Positions 1 through 5,327 of a DNA stretch of 5,327 nt are shown here, piece by piece. Origin of the DNA: DATLBY01 sp035526665 (GTDB taxonomy: Bacteria; Acidobacteriota; Terriglobia; Bryobacterales; Bryobacteraceae); NCBI GenBank assembly GCA_035526665.1, contig DATLBY010000248.1, positions 1-5,327 of the forward strand, read 5' to 3'. The position numbers were made by a program, and so were the translations under genes. Below the pieces are notes generated by a model that did not search any database, was not told where the DNA came from, and saw nothing but the letters and a program-made list of their open reading frames with translations. Position 1 is the first letter of the stretch. Every line of letters starts with the position of its first letter.

Positions 1-369
1 TTTCATCTGCTGGTCCGGCAGGTCGCGGAAACGGGTAAACAAAATTAGTAAATCCGCCTTCGCAAGGGCCTCTAATCCCGGAATGTTGTCCTTGCGATTC
101 GGATTGATGGTTCCATCCCGCGGGTCGATCGCAAATAGAACGGTGCACTCAAAGCCGTGCCGCATGGAAAGAATCTTCGCCAGCTGCGGCATTGCCTCCT
201 CGGAACGGTACTCTTCGTCGCCGCTGATGAGGACGACGTGCTTCCCGCGGCCTGGGCCATTGCCGCCTGGGAATTTCAAAAAAGGATCCGCCGAGTTCGC
301 TGAGCCGGCAAGGAGAGCCAGCGAGAGTGCCAGGCGGGCGGTGAGCGGGAATGTTGGAGGCAGGAGCAA
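1..369 (-). CDS. ThuA-like domain protein, secreted, partial (3' end beyond the window)
   Basis: The frame is open from the in-frame TAA at 390-388 to the left edge and encodes 123 visible residues. Residues about 43-123 match the ThuA-like fold (class I glutamine amidotransferase superfamily) as it occurs in Acidobacteriota and Planctomycetota: GKHVVLISGDEEYRSEE, then TVLFAIDPRDGTINPN, NIPGLEAL and LILFTRFRDLPD. ThuA is named for trehalose utilisation, but the substrate of this subgroup is unknown to me. Residues 12-27 (R12, a Leu/Ala-rich core, then ANSA before D28) look like a Sec signal peptide, so the product is probably periplasmic or outside the cell. There is no ATG or GTG between the stop and the conserved domain. 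TTG at 369-367 is the best start because it keeps the signal peptide; no good Shine-Dalgarno precedes it. The gene is divergent from the Tat-exported oxidoreductase. Family identity is firm; the exact start is uncertain. Confidence 0.85.
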   Translation of the reverse strand, partial: MLLPPTFPLTARLALSLALLAGSANSADPFLKFPGGNGPGRGKHVVLISGDEEYRSEEAMPQLAKILSMRHGFECTVLFAIDPRDGTINPNRKDNIPGLEALAKADLLILFTRFRDLPDQQMK

Positions 370-373
370 AATC

Positions 374-434
374 CAGCATACAGAAAGTTATCCCGCGCCG
401 CAGCTTGAAACGGCCATCCACAACGAGTATGCTG
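374..434. repeat. Spaced inverted repeat CAGCATAC / GTATGCTG
   Basis: CAGCATAC at 374-381 is matched by its exact reverse complement GTATGCTG at 427-434. The arms are 45 bases apart and their centres 53 bases apart, close to five helical turns. Each arm contains the TATGCT that could serve as the -10 box of the outward-facing gene. It could be a pair of operator half-sites or simply two similar -10 regions. Chance is not excluded for an 8-base match. Confidence 0.35.
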
Positions 435-437
435 ACC

Positions 438-442
438 GGAGG
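438..442 (+). promoter_or_regulatory. Ribosome binding site fixing the oxidoreductase start
   Basis: GGAGG lies 9 bases before the ATG at 452. This supports ATG 452 as the start, although the same frame is open far upstream (to 83). It also places the twin-arginine motif at residues 9-10, where a Tat signal should have it. A second ATG at 447-449 is out of frame and stops after two codons. Confidence 0.8.
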
Positions 443-451
443 TTGAATGAC

Positions 452-1810
452 ATGAGCACGCGCGCAAAGAATACGAGGCGGAAGTTTCTCAAACAGACAG
501 GAGTGGCTGGCGCGGGAGTATATCTCTTCGATATCGTCCCCTCGCGAGTGCTCGGATTCCAGGGTCCCGCGCCCAGCGACACCGTCAATTTCGGTCATAT
601 CGGCATTGGGGGACGCGGCCGTGGATTCCTGCGCCCGGAAGCGAATTTGGGAAAGAAAGTTCCATCCTCTACCAATCTCGGCGGCGACGGAACTCGAGTT
701 CTACGTGCCTCGCGCTCGGTTGCGCTGTGCGACGTGGACGCGAGCCGTCTGGATGACGCCGCCACCCGCGTGGGAGGCAAGCCGAAACTCTACAAGGATT
801 TCCGCCGGCTTTTGGAAGACAAAGATGTGGACGCGGTGTACATCGCAACCCCCGACCACTGGCACGCGCTGCAAACCATCATGGCGTGCGAGGCGGGCAA
901 GGACGTGTATGTAGAGAAGCCGGCCTGCAACACGATTGAAGAAGGCCGGGCCATGGTAACGGCCACCGAGCGATACGGCCGCGTCGTGCAAGTGGGATCG
1001 CAGGGAAGGTCGCAACAGGCCGCCTGGCAGGCCGCTAATTATATCCGCGGCGGGCGGCTGGGTACTATGCGGAAGGTCACCTGCTGGCATTACGCGAGTC
1101 CTGATGGCGATTGGACTCCGGACACCGATCCGCCGTCAGGTCTGGATTACGACATGTGGGTGGGGCCGGCGCGCTGGATTCCCTACAACCAGAAGCACAC
1201 GCACGGCGCTTTCCGCTGGCTGGTGGATTTTGGCGGCGGCCAGATACGCGACCGCGGCGCGCATGTCATGAGTATCGCGAACTGGATTATGGACGCCGAC
1301 CATACCGGACCGGTGAGCATCGACGCCAAGGGCGAGCCGCCGCGCGACGGCATGTACGATGCAGCGGTGACCATGGAGATCACCTACGAATTCAAAAATC
1401 CCGACTGGACGCTGGTCTGGTCCCAGCCGGGAACGCCGTCGAAAACGATGGAGGCGCGCTACGGGGCCGTCTATCACGGAGACAACGGCGAATTGACCGT
1501 GACCTATGGCGATGGACAACCTACCGACACGGAACAGAAGGCCAAGGATTATGCGGCGCAATGCAACTGCGGCAAGGCATTCCGCAGTCCGGGCCATAGC
1601 GAGAATTTCGAAGACTGCATCCGCACCCGCGAGAAGCCAATTATGCACATGGAGGCCGCGCACCGAGTAGCAACGCTCTGCGTACTGGGGAATGTGGGCT
1701 TTCAACTGCAGCGCAAAATGGAGTGGGACCCGGTAACCGAGCGCGTCAAAGACGACGATGAGGCAAATCGTATGTTGAGCCGTCCGGGCCGCGGCCCGTG
1801 GCACCTGTAG
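452..1810 (+). CDS. Gfo/Idh/MocA family oxidoreductase with Tat signal
   Basis: This 452-residue protein is a probable NAD(P)-dependent dehydrogenase or oxidoreductase acting on a sugar, inositol or related polyol; the substrate cannot be read from the sequence. A twin-arginine signal, TRRKFLK, lies at residues 8-14, followed by a hydrophobic stretch to about residue 34, so export in folded form is likely. The Rossmann fold shows GIGGRGRG (51-58), the acidic strand end CDVD (93-96), IATPDHWH (131-138) and the family's EKP motif (155-157, likely catalytic Lys156). The C-terminal domain contains GGGQIRDRGAH (261-271) and ends with RKMEWDPVTE and a RPGRGPW tail (444-450), typical of Acidobacteriota and Planctomycetota members. 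The segment between the glycine motif and CDVD looks longer than usual. The gene is followed after 11 bases by the HEAT-repeat gene, with which it is probably cotranscribed. Family assignment is very secure. Confidence 0.95.
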   Translation: MSTRAKNTRRKFLKQTGVAGAGVYLFDIVPSRVLGFQGPAPSDTVNFGHIGIGGRGRGFLRPEANLGKKVPSSTNLGGDGTRVLRASRSVALCDVDASRLDDAATRVGGKPKLYKDFRRLLEDKDVDAVYIATPDHWHALQTIMACEAGKDVYVEKPACNTIEEGRAMVTATERYGRVVQVGSQGRSQQAAWQAANYIRGGRLGTMRKVTCWHYASPDGDWTPDTDPPSGLDYDMWVGPARWIPYNQKHTHGAFRWLVDFGGGQIRDRGAHVMSIANWIMDADHTGPVSIDAKGEPPRDGMYDAAVTMEITYEFKNPDWTLVWSQPGTPSKTMEARYGAVYHGDNGELTVTYGDGQPTDTEQKAKDYAAQCNCGKAFRSPGHSENFEDCIRTREKPIMHMEAAHRVATLCVLGNVGFQLQRKMEWDPVTERVKDDDEANRMLSRPGRGPWHL

Positions 1811-1813
1811 GAG
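1809..1813 (+). promoter_or_regulatory. Ribosome binding site overlapping the upstream stop codon
   Basis: AGGAG overlaps the oxidoreductase stop TAG (1808-1810) and lies 8 bases before ATG 1822. It decides the HEAT gene start in favour of ATG 1822 over the in-frame GTG at 1798, which would lie inside the oxidoreductase gene. The arrangement suggests translational coupling. Confidence 0.75.
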
Positions 1814-1821
1814 CGATCATC

Positions 1822-2727
1822 ATGGCCGATGACAAACAATTTCTAGCTGATCTGCAAAACGCCAGCGTGGACGTCCGGTTTGCTGCATGGCGCGCAGCCG
1901 GCAGCGTCACTCCCGCGGTGATTCCGCAGTTGGGTAAGCTGGCCTCGTCGCCGAACCCCGGAGTTGCCAAGGCCGCACGGGAAGCGTTGACGACGATGAC
2001 CCACGGCGTGGGCAAAACGGCATCCACGAATCGTACCGGCGTCGAGAAGGGCTTATTGGGTCTGGCAAGTGGCGACTATGCCCTGCCCGTCCGGTTCCAT
2101 GCCTTCCGTTTACTGTCGGGGATCGCATCCGAAGAGTCCGTGCCCGCCATCGCCCGCTGGCTTCAGAACACCGATCTGCGCGAAGAGGCCATCTACTGCC
2201 TGGAGCGGATCCCCGGGCCGGCAGTAGATAAGACTCTCATCACCGCGTATAAAGAGGCCAAGGACGATTTCAAACCACGTGTCCTCGCCGCATTGGGGCA
2301 CCGCCGCGTGGAGGATGCAGCCGGACTGTGCGCGGAAGCGATGCGCTCAACGAATAAGGACATCGCTGTTGCAGGCGTGAAGGCGTTCGGCCGTATCGGC
2401 AAAAAGCCCGCGGGCGCGGTCACTCCTCCCGAGGAACGGGGCCTCTCCACCTGGCAGCGGATCGATGAGATCGACAGCCTGCTGCGGTTTGCCGATGCCC
2501 AGGCAAAACAGGGCAATGCAGCCGAGGCGATGCGAATTTACAAAACGGCGCTCGACCGGCCCGAGGAGCACTGGCAATGCGCCGCCATCATCGGCATCGC
2601 AAAACTCAAATCAGAAGAATCGGCCGCGGCTATCCTTCCCAAGATGAAAAGCTCCAACCGGACGGTGCGCATCACGGCAGAAAAAGCCTGGAAAGGCATG
2701 GCCGGCGAGGCAACCCCCAGGAGTTAA
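1822..2727 (+). CDS. HEAT-repeat protein with a TPR-like segment
   Basis: This 301-residue protein is built almost entirely of amphipathic helix pairs, as in HEAT/PBS-lyase-like repeats. Examples are residues 7-28 (FLADLQNASVDVRFAAWRAAG), 31-57, 88-113, 119-127, 151-191 and 251-293, with the typical pattern of a conserved Arg/Ala helix after a short turn. Residues about 214-246 (ADAQAKQGNAAEAMRIYKTAL) resemble one TPR unit instead. Such alpha-solenoids normally serve as protein-binding scaffolds; no catalytic motif is visible. There is no signal peptide or membrane segment, so the product should stay in the cytoplasm, unlike the exported oxidoreductase encoded just upstream. ATG 1822 is chosen because of its AGGAG site. 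The gene's last 4 bases overlap the tail of the convergent YgfZ-like gene. A role in regulating or assembling the neighbouring enzyme is possible but is only inference. Confidence 0.85.
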   Translation: MADDKQFLADLQNASVDVRFAAWRAAGSVTPAVIPQLGKLASSPNPGVAKAAREALTTMTHGVGKTASTNRTGVEKGLLGLASGDYALPVRFHAFRLLSGIASEESVPAIARWLQNTDLREEAIYCLERIPGPAVDKTLITAYKEAKDDFKPRVLAALGHRRVEDAAGLCAEAMRSTNKDIAVAGVKAFGRIGKKPAGAVTPPEERGLSTWQRIDEIDSLLRFADAQAKQGNAAEAMRIYKTALDRPEEHWQCAAIIGIAKLKSEESAAAILPKMKSSNRTVRITAEKAWKGMAGEATPRS

Positions 2728-2734
2728 GTACTCC
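2720..2734. other. Small hairpin spanning both convergent stop codons
   Basis: GGAGT (2720-2724) and ACTCC (2730-2734) can pair around a 5-base loop. The HEAT stop TAA (2725-2727) and the YgfZ-like stop on the other strand (2726-2724) share the palindrome TTAA at 2724-2727, in and beside this loop. No T-run follows on either strand, so this is not a standard intrinsic terminator. It may be fortuitous. Confidence 0.3.
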
Positions 2735-3659
2735 GGATGGCCAGCGGCGCGCCTCCGGCCGTGAGGTTCGTTTGTCCTTCCACTGCCTCACGCCGCAACA
2801 TCGCGAAACCCACTACTTTTTCGAGGGCCGGTGAGAATGCGGACGAGGTGATCTCCCCAACCTCCTTCTCTCCGGACATCACCTTGGCGCCCGGGTCCAA
2901 CTCTTCGGTCGTCTCCACCTCGACGGCCTTCAACATTTTGCTCACGTGCCCGCGGGAACGGACGCGTTCGACAATCTCCTGCCCCAGATAGCAGCCTTTC
3001 GAAAAATGCAGGGCATGCATCTGCTGCGTCTCCTGCGGGATATTCGTCTCGCCGAAGTCGATTCCATACCGGGCGCGCGCATGCTCCAACCGCACTACTT
3101 CAATCGCGTCGGTATCCGCATGCGCCGCTCCCGCCGCCTCCAGGTCGGCCAGCAGCTCAGCCTTTCCTTCGGCCGGCAAGTATAAGCTGTGACCCGGGGA
3201 ACCGGTAATGGTGACTGCGGCGACCAGGCGCGCCCCCCACTCCGCGATGCCGCCGGGGGAGGCCGGCAGCGTGGCGCCCATGCCCGTCAGAATGTCTTCC
3301 GAGTCCGGCCCTTCAACGCTGATCGAAGCCCATGTATCGTTCAGATCCTCCAGAGTGACATCGTCGGCGATAATGAACTTATCCAGATGCTCGTAAATCC
3401 TCGGTCCTGTCTGCGGCTCCGTATCCAGCAGAAGGTACTCCGGCAGGGCAAAAACATTCACATCGCCGAGAATACGGCCCTGGGCATTCAGGAAGAAGGC
3501 GTAGCAGCCCGCCCCCGGCGTCAACTGCTCAATGTGATTGGTCGTCATTGCATGCATCAGCCGCACGCGATCTTCGCCCATCAGCCGGATTTTTCCACGG
3601 CCGCTGGAGTCGATGACGGCAGCGCCAGATCGCAGTGCCTCGTACGCGGACCGGTTCAT
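2724..3659 (-). CDS. ygfZ: YgfZ/GcvT-like folate-binding protein (Fe-S cluster related)
   Basis: This 311-residue protein belongs to the YgfZ family, which resembles the aminomethyltransferase GcvT. E. coli YgfZ is a cytoplasmic, tetrahydrofolate-dependent protein that helps make or repair certain Fe-S enzymes, including a tRNA thiomethylase. The family signature is clear at residues 221-228 (KGCYLGQE, Cys223), followed by IVERVRSRG. The N-terminal part shows MGEDRVRLMHAMTTNHI (27-43) and NAQGRILGD (58-66), the folate-fold region shared with GcvT. The C-terminal barrel runs from about 240 to 310, including VGEITSSAFSP. Length is normal for the family. The ATG at 3659 overlaps the stop of the upstream membrane-protein gene (ATGA), so translation is probably coupled; only a weak GGAT-like site precedes it. 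It lies outside any glycine-cleavage operon, which favours YgfZ over true GcvT. Confidence 0.92.
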   Translation of the reverse strand: MNRSAYEALRSGAAVIDSSGRGKIRLMGEDRVRLMHAMTTNHIEQLTPGAGCYAFFLNAQGRILGDVNVFALPEYLLLDTEPQTGPRIYEHLDKFIIADDVTLEDLNDTWASISVEGPDSEDILTGMGATLPASPGGIAEWGARLVAAVTITGSPGHSLYLPAEGKAELLADLEAAGAAHADTDAIEVVRLEHARARYGIDFGETNIPQETQQMHALHFSKGCYLGQEIVERVRSRGHVSKMLKAVEVETTEELDPGAKVMSGEKEVGEITSSAFSPALEKVVGFAMLRREAVEGQTNLTAGGAPLAIRST

Positions 3660-4102
3660 GGCGTCATCCAGTTCGAGATGTACCGGAGATGAGCCGACAG
3701 CAGAACAACCAGGCCGCCCGATACCACCGTTCCCAGCATCATCCGGTTTCGCTTCGTCTCCACGATGGATGTCCGCGTAAGCAGATACGATACGGCGATC
3801 ACGTGAAGCGCCAGAAGCAGTTTCAAACCAAACCAGAGAGGATAGTGCGGCGCGATATTAGACTTCATCACCAAGGTGTAGGAACCCGATAGAAGCAGGG
3901 CCAGGATGGATACAATCACCCATGGCCGGAAGGCGACTGCCGCACGATCCGCCAGCTCGCTGCGCTGGTCCACACTGAGGCTGCGGGCAGCCGGCGCGGC
4001 GGCGAAGCGGGCGTAAACCATTCCCCCCAGCAATGTGATGGCGGAAAACACATGCACCCAACGCATCGACACATTCACCACCGCCTGAATGATGGACTCC
4101 AT
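3656..4102 (-). CDS. Four-helix membrane protein, CopD/HemJ-like
   Basis: This is an integral membrane protein of 148 residues from ATG 4102, or 149 from GTG 4105; residue numbers here use the GTG. Four hydrophobic segments lie at about 10-34, 61-80, 88-110 and 122-142. Helix 1 has RWVHVFSAITLLGGMVY (His18) and helix 3 has WFGLKLLLALH (Lys95, His101), with His139 in helix 4. A helix-1 His followed by an xxGG patch, plus a W..xK.LLL pattern in helix 3, recalls the CopD copper-resistance domain and the HemJ/UPF0093 protoporphyrinogen oxidase superfamily, where such His residues can bind heme or metal. Neither function can be assigned with certainty. The gene is first in an operon with the YgfZ-like gene (4-base ATGA overlap). 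No Shine-Dalgarno is visible, and a -10-like TATACT ends 8 bases before the ATG, suggesting a leaderless message. ATG is preferred over GTG for that reason. Confidence 0.8.
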   Translation of the reverse strand: MESIIQAVVNVSMRWVHVFSAITLLGGMVYARFAAAPAARSLSVDQRSELADRAAVAFRPWVIVSILALLLSGSYTLVMKSNIAPHYPLWFGLKLLLALHVIAVSYLLTRTSIVETKRNRMMLGTVVSGGLVVLLSAHLRYISNWMTP

Positions 4103-4105
4103 CAC

Positions 4106-4126
4106 TTGTGAGTATACAATCGGCCT
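4106..4126. promoter_or_regulatory. Compact divergent promoter with overlapping -10 boxes
   Basis: Only these 21 bases separate two divergent genes. They contain the palindrome GTATAC (4112-4117). On the plus strand TACAAT (4115-4120) ends 6 bases before GTG 4127, and a weak -35, TGGACT (4093-4098), lies 16 bases upstream of it. On the minus strand TATACT (4116-4111) ends 5 bases before GTG 4105 and 8 before ATG 4102; no good -35 is visible there. Neither start has a Shine-Dalgarno. Transcripts would begin at or near each start codon, so both messages look leaderless. The boxes are seen directly; promoter activity is inferred. Confidence 0.55.
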
Positions 4127-4768
4127 GTGGCAGCTAATCTAATTCACGAAATCTTGCCGTTAGGCCTGCTGCAGTGCAACTGCTCCATCTTCGGGGATCC
4201 GGAGACGCACGAGGCCATCGTCATCGATCCGGGCGACGAGATATCGCGAATTGAATCCGTTCTGGAACGGCACAAGCTGAAAGTGAAGGCGATCGTCATT
4301 ACCCACGCGCATATCGATCACATCGGCGGAGCGAAAAAGCTGAAAGAGATTACCGGAGCGCCGGTCTATCTTAACGAGCGGGACCAGGTCCTCTACGATA
4401 ATCTTGAGATGCAGGCTGCCTGGCTGGGCATGGACACTCCGGGACAGACAGAGATCGACGTCACTGCCCGCGAAGGCGACTCGCTCGAAGCCGGCAGCAC
4501 CGAATTTCAAATCCTGGAGACTCCCGGACACACGCAAGGCAGCCTGTCGATCTGGATTCCCTCCGAGCAGAAACTGGTCGCTGGCGACACTCTATTCCGC
4601 GACAGCATTGGCCGCACGGATTTACCCGGCGGAGACGGCCGCATGATTCTTCGCTCGATCCACGACAAGCTGCTGCCCTTGCCGGACGATACGCTGGTGA
4701 TCCCCGGCCATGGCGCCGTCACCACTATCGGCCGGGAGCGCGAACGCAATCCGTTCCTGCGCCAGTGA
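4127..4768 (+). CDS. Metallo-beta-lactamase-fold hydrolase, glyoxalase II-like
   Basis: This 213-residue cytoplasmic hydrolase is close in size and order of motifs to the small glyoxalase II-like (GloB/YcbL-type) group, which cleaves thioesters such as S-lactoylglutathione. The dinuclear metal site is complete: THAHIDH at 59-65 (His60, His62, Asp64, His65), His135 in TPGHTQGS, Asp154 in AGDTLF and His195 in PGHG. The family's IGRTDLPGGD (161-170) and C-terminal ERNPFL are also present. The N-terminal LQCNCSIFGD and IVIDPGDE match the usual beginning of the family. GTG 4127 is the only sensible start, because an in-frame TGA lies at 4109-4111 and no ATG occurs before the conserved core. It has no Shine-Dalgarno, consistent with a leaderless message. 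The true substrate is unknown; a persulfide dioxygenase-type activity is less likely but not excluded. Confidence 0.93.
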   Translation: MAANLIHEILPLGLLQCNCSIFGDPETHEAIVIDPGDEISRIESVLERHKLKVKAIVITHAHIDHIGGAKKLKEITGAPVYLNERDQVLYDNLEMQAAWLGMDTPGQTEIDVTAREGDSLEAGSTEFQILETPGHTQGSLSIWIPSEQKLVAGDTLFRDSIGRTDLPGGDGRMILRSIHDKLLPLPDDTLVIPGHGAVTTIGRERERNPFLRQ

Positions 4769-4781
4769 CGAAATCCGGCGC

Positions 4782-5327
4782 TCAGGGATACGGGCGGCTT
4801 TGCGGCGACTCCATCAGATCCGGGTGCTCGCGGCGCAGCTGCAGCGAAAGCTGCTTCTCTTTGGCTGACAACTCCTCCTGCCCCAACCGGAAATAGAGCT
4901 GAGACAGCAACAGGTGAGGCTGCGGGTGCGTCGGGTTCAGCTGGGCGGCGCGCAGAAGCTCACTGCGGGCTTCGTCATACTTTCTCGCGCTCATCAGCGC
5001 TTTCCCCAGCGCCAGCCGTGCCGCCGGGTAATCGCTGCGCAATTCGATGGCTTTGCGGAATGCCGCTGCCGCCTCGCTCCATTTTCCCTCCCGGGCCAGC
5101 ATCTCGCCGTATAAGAAAAAGGGCTCTTCGTACGTCCCGTCGGATTCCATCGCTTTCTTCAAAAAAGGAAGACCCTCCACAGCACGGCCAGCGCGATTCA
5201 GCTCGTAGGCATACTCGAAATTGGCCCGCGGAAGGCTGGGAAAGCGTTGCACAAATCGCAGCGCGATAGCCAGCGCAGCCGGGTGATCATTGGCGTCCTG
5301 GTGCGCCCTGATGGCGATCAGATACGG
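4782..5327 (-). CDS. TPR-repeat protein, partial (5' end beyond the window)
   Basis: The frame is open from the right edge to TGA at 4784-4782, giving 181 visible C-terminal residues. In the visible fragment I see about four tetratricopeptide repeats, at about 34-66, 68-101 (FLYGEMLAREGKWSEAAAAF), 102-135 (ARLALGKALMSARKYDEA) and 136-169 (LLLSQLYFRLGQEELSAKE). Each has the Leu/Gly/Ala spacing and a terminal Pro expected of TPRs. The chain ends in a short Pro/Arg tail. TPR domains mediate protein contacts; no enzymatic domain is visible, and the missing N-terminal part may hold one. An internal GTG at 5252 is not the start, since the frame and further TPR-like helix (HPAALAIALRFVQRFP) continue upstream. 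The gene converges on the hydrolase gene with a 13-base gap, so the two need not be functionally linked. Confidence 0.85.
   Translation of the reverse strand, partial: PYLIAIRAHQDANDHPAALAIALRFVQRFPSLPRANFEYAYELNRAGRAVEGLPFLKKAMESDGTYEEPFFLYGEMLAREGKWSEAAAAFRKAIELRSDYPAARLALGKALMSARKYDEARSELLRAAQLNPTHPQPHLLLSQLYFRLGQEELSAKEKQLSLQLRREHPDLMESPQSRPYP

Larger units (their letters stand above)
370..451. promoter_or_regulatory. Divergent intergenic region with candidate promoters
   Basis: This gap separates the divergent ThuA-like and oxidoreductase genes, so it should carry promoters for both. On the plus strand, TTGAAA (405-410) and TATGCT (428-433) are spaced by 17 bases, a fair sigma-70 match. 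The predicted start near 440 would fall inside the Shine-Dalgarno GGAGG (438-442), which weakens the case. On the minus strand another TATGCT (380-375) lies 5 bases before the TTG start, with no convincing -35. The two -10-like boxes sit in an exact 8-base inverted repeat (see separate entry). The promoter assignment is inference. Confidence 0.4.

Noticed and set aside
83..451. Open plus-strand extension of the oxidoreductase frame upstream of ATG 452
   Set aside because: It lies antisense to the ThuA-like gene and its translation resembles no protein I recognise. The Tat motif and GGAGG place the start at 452.
149..598. Minus-strand open frame (149 residues) across the ThuA/oxidoreductase gap
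   Set aside because: It is out of frame with the ThuA domain and antisense to the Tat signal region. Only its internal ATG at 379 is of interest, as a possible displaced ThuA start.
1136..1804. Long minus-strand open frame (222 residues) opposite the oxidoreductase
   Set aside because: It is a G+C-rich shadow of the well-supported plus-strand gene and shows no recognisable domain.
1798..1821. GTG 1798 as the HEAT protein start
   Set aside because: It would overlap the oxidoreductase gene, lacks a ribosome binding site and adds 8 residues with no family resemblance. ATG 1822 has AGGAG at ideal spacing.
3189..3692. Plus-strand open frame (167 residues) opposite the YgfZ-like gene
   Set aside because: It is antisense to a gene with a clear family signature, Arg/Pro-rich, and has no domain pattern.
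4756..4786. Possible terminator hairpin between the hydrolase and TPR genes
   Set aside because: The stem GCGCC/GGCGC is only 5 base pairs (3 more after a bulge), has a 13-base loop, and no T-run follows on either strand.

Overview
The window is a gene-dense stretch (about 60% G+C by eye) of bacterial chromosome with seven protein-coding genes and very little intergenic DNA. The gene content suggests an Acidobacteriota member, perhaps of the Bryobacterales/Solibacter type. The main evidence is a Tat-signal Gfo/Idh/MocA oxidoreductase beside an exported ThuA-domain protein and a HEAT-repeat protein, a combination typical of Acidobacteriota and Planctomycetota. This assignment is an inference from family knowledge, not from a marker gene. 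I see no tRNA, rRNA, CRISPR array, insertion sequence or phage gene.

Left part (1-2727): a divergent pair. On the minus strand, running off the left edge, is the 5' part of a secreted ThuA-like protein with no ATG start. On the plus strand are a Tat-exported Gfo/Idh/MocA oxidoreductase (452-1810) and a HEAT-repeat protein (1822-2727) whose ribosome binding site overlaps the oxidoreductase stop codon. The three look like a module for handling a sugar or sugar-derived substrate. The first two are predicted to be exported, while the HEAT protein has no export signal.

Middle (2724-4105, minus strand): a two-gene operon. A four-helix membrane protein of the CopD/HemJ type is followed by a YgfZ/GcvT-like folate-binding protein, and the two share a 4-base ATGA stop/start overlap. 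The YgfZ gene ends tail to tail with the HEAT gene, the two stop codons sharing the palindrome TTAA.

Right part (4106-5327): only 21 bases separate the membrane-protein gene from a divergent glyoxalase II-like metallo-beta-lactamase hydrolase (4127-4768). That gap holds overlapping -10-like boxes on both strands at the right distance for leaderless transcripts in both directions. A TPR protein, cut by the right edge, converges on the hydrolase gene with a 13-base gap.

I found no clearly new biological system. The points most worth a second look are the apparently leaderless divergent promoter at 4106-4126, the coupling of a possible heme-binding membrane protein to YgfZ, and the non-ATG start with a mirrored promoter region between the ThuA and oxidoreductase genes.
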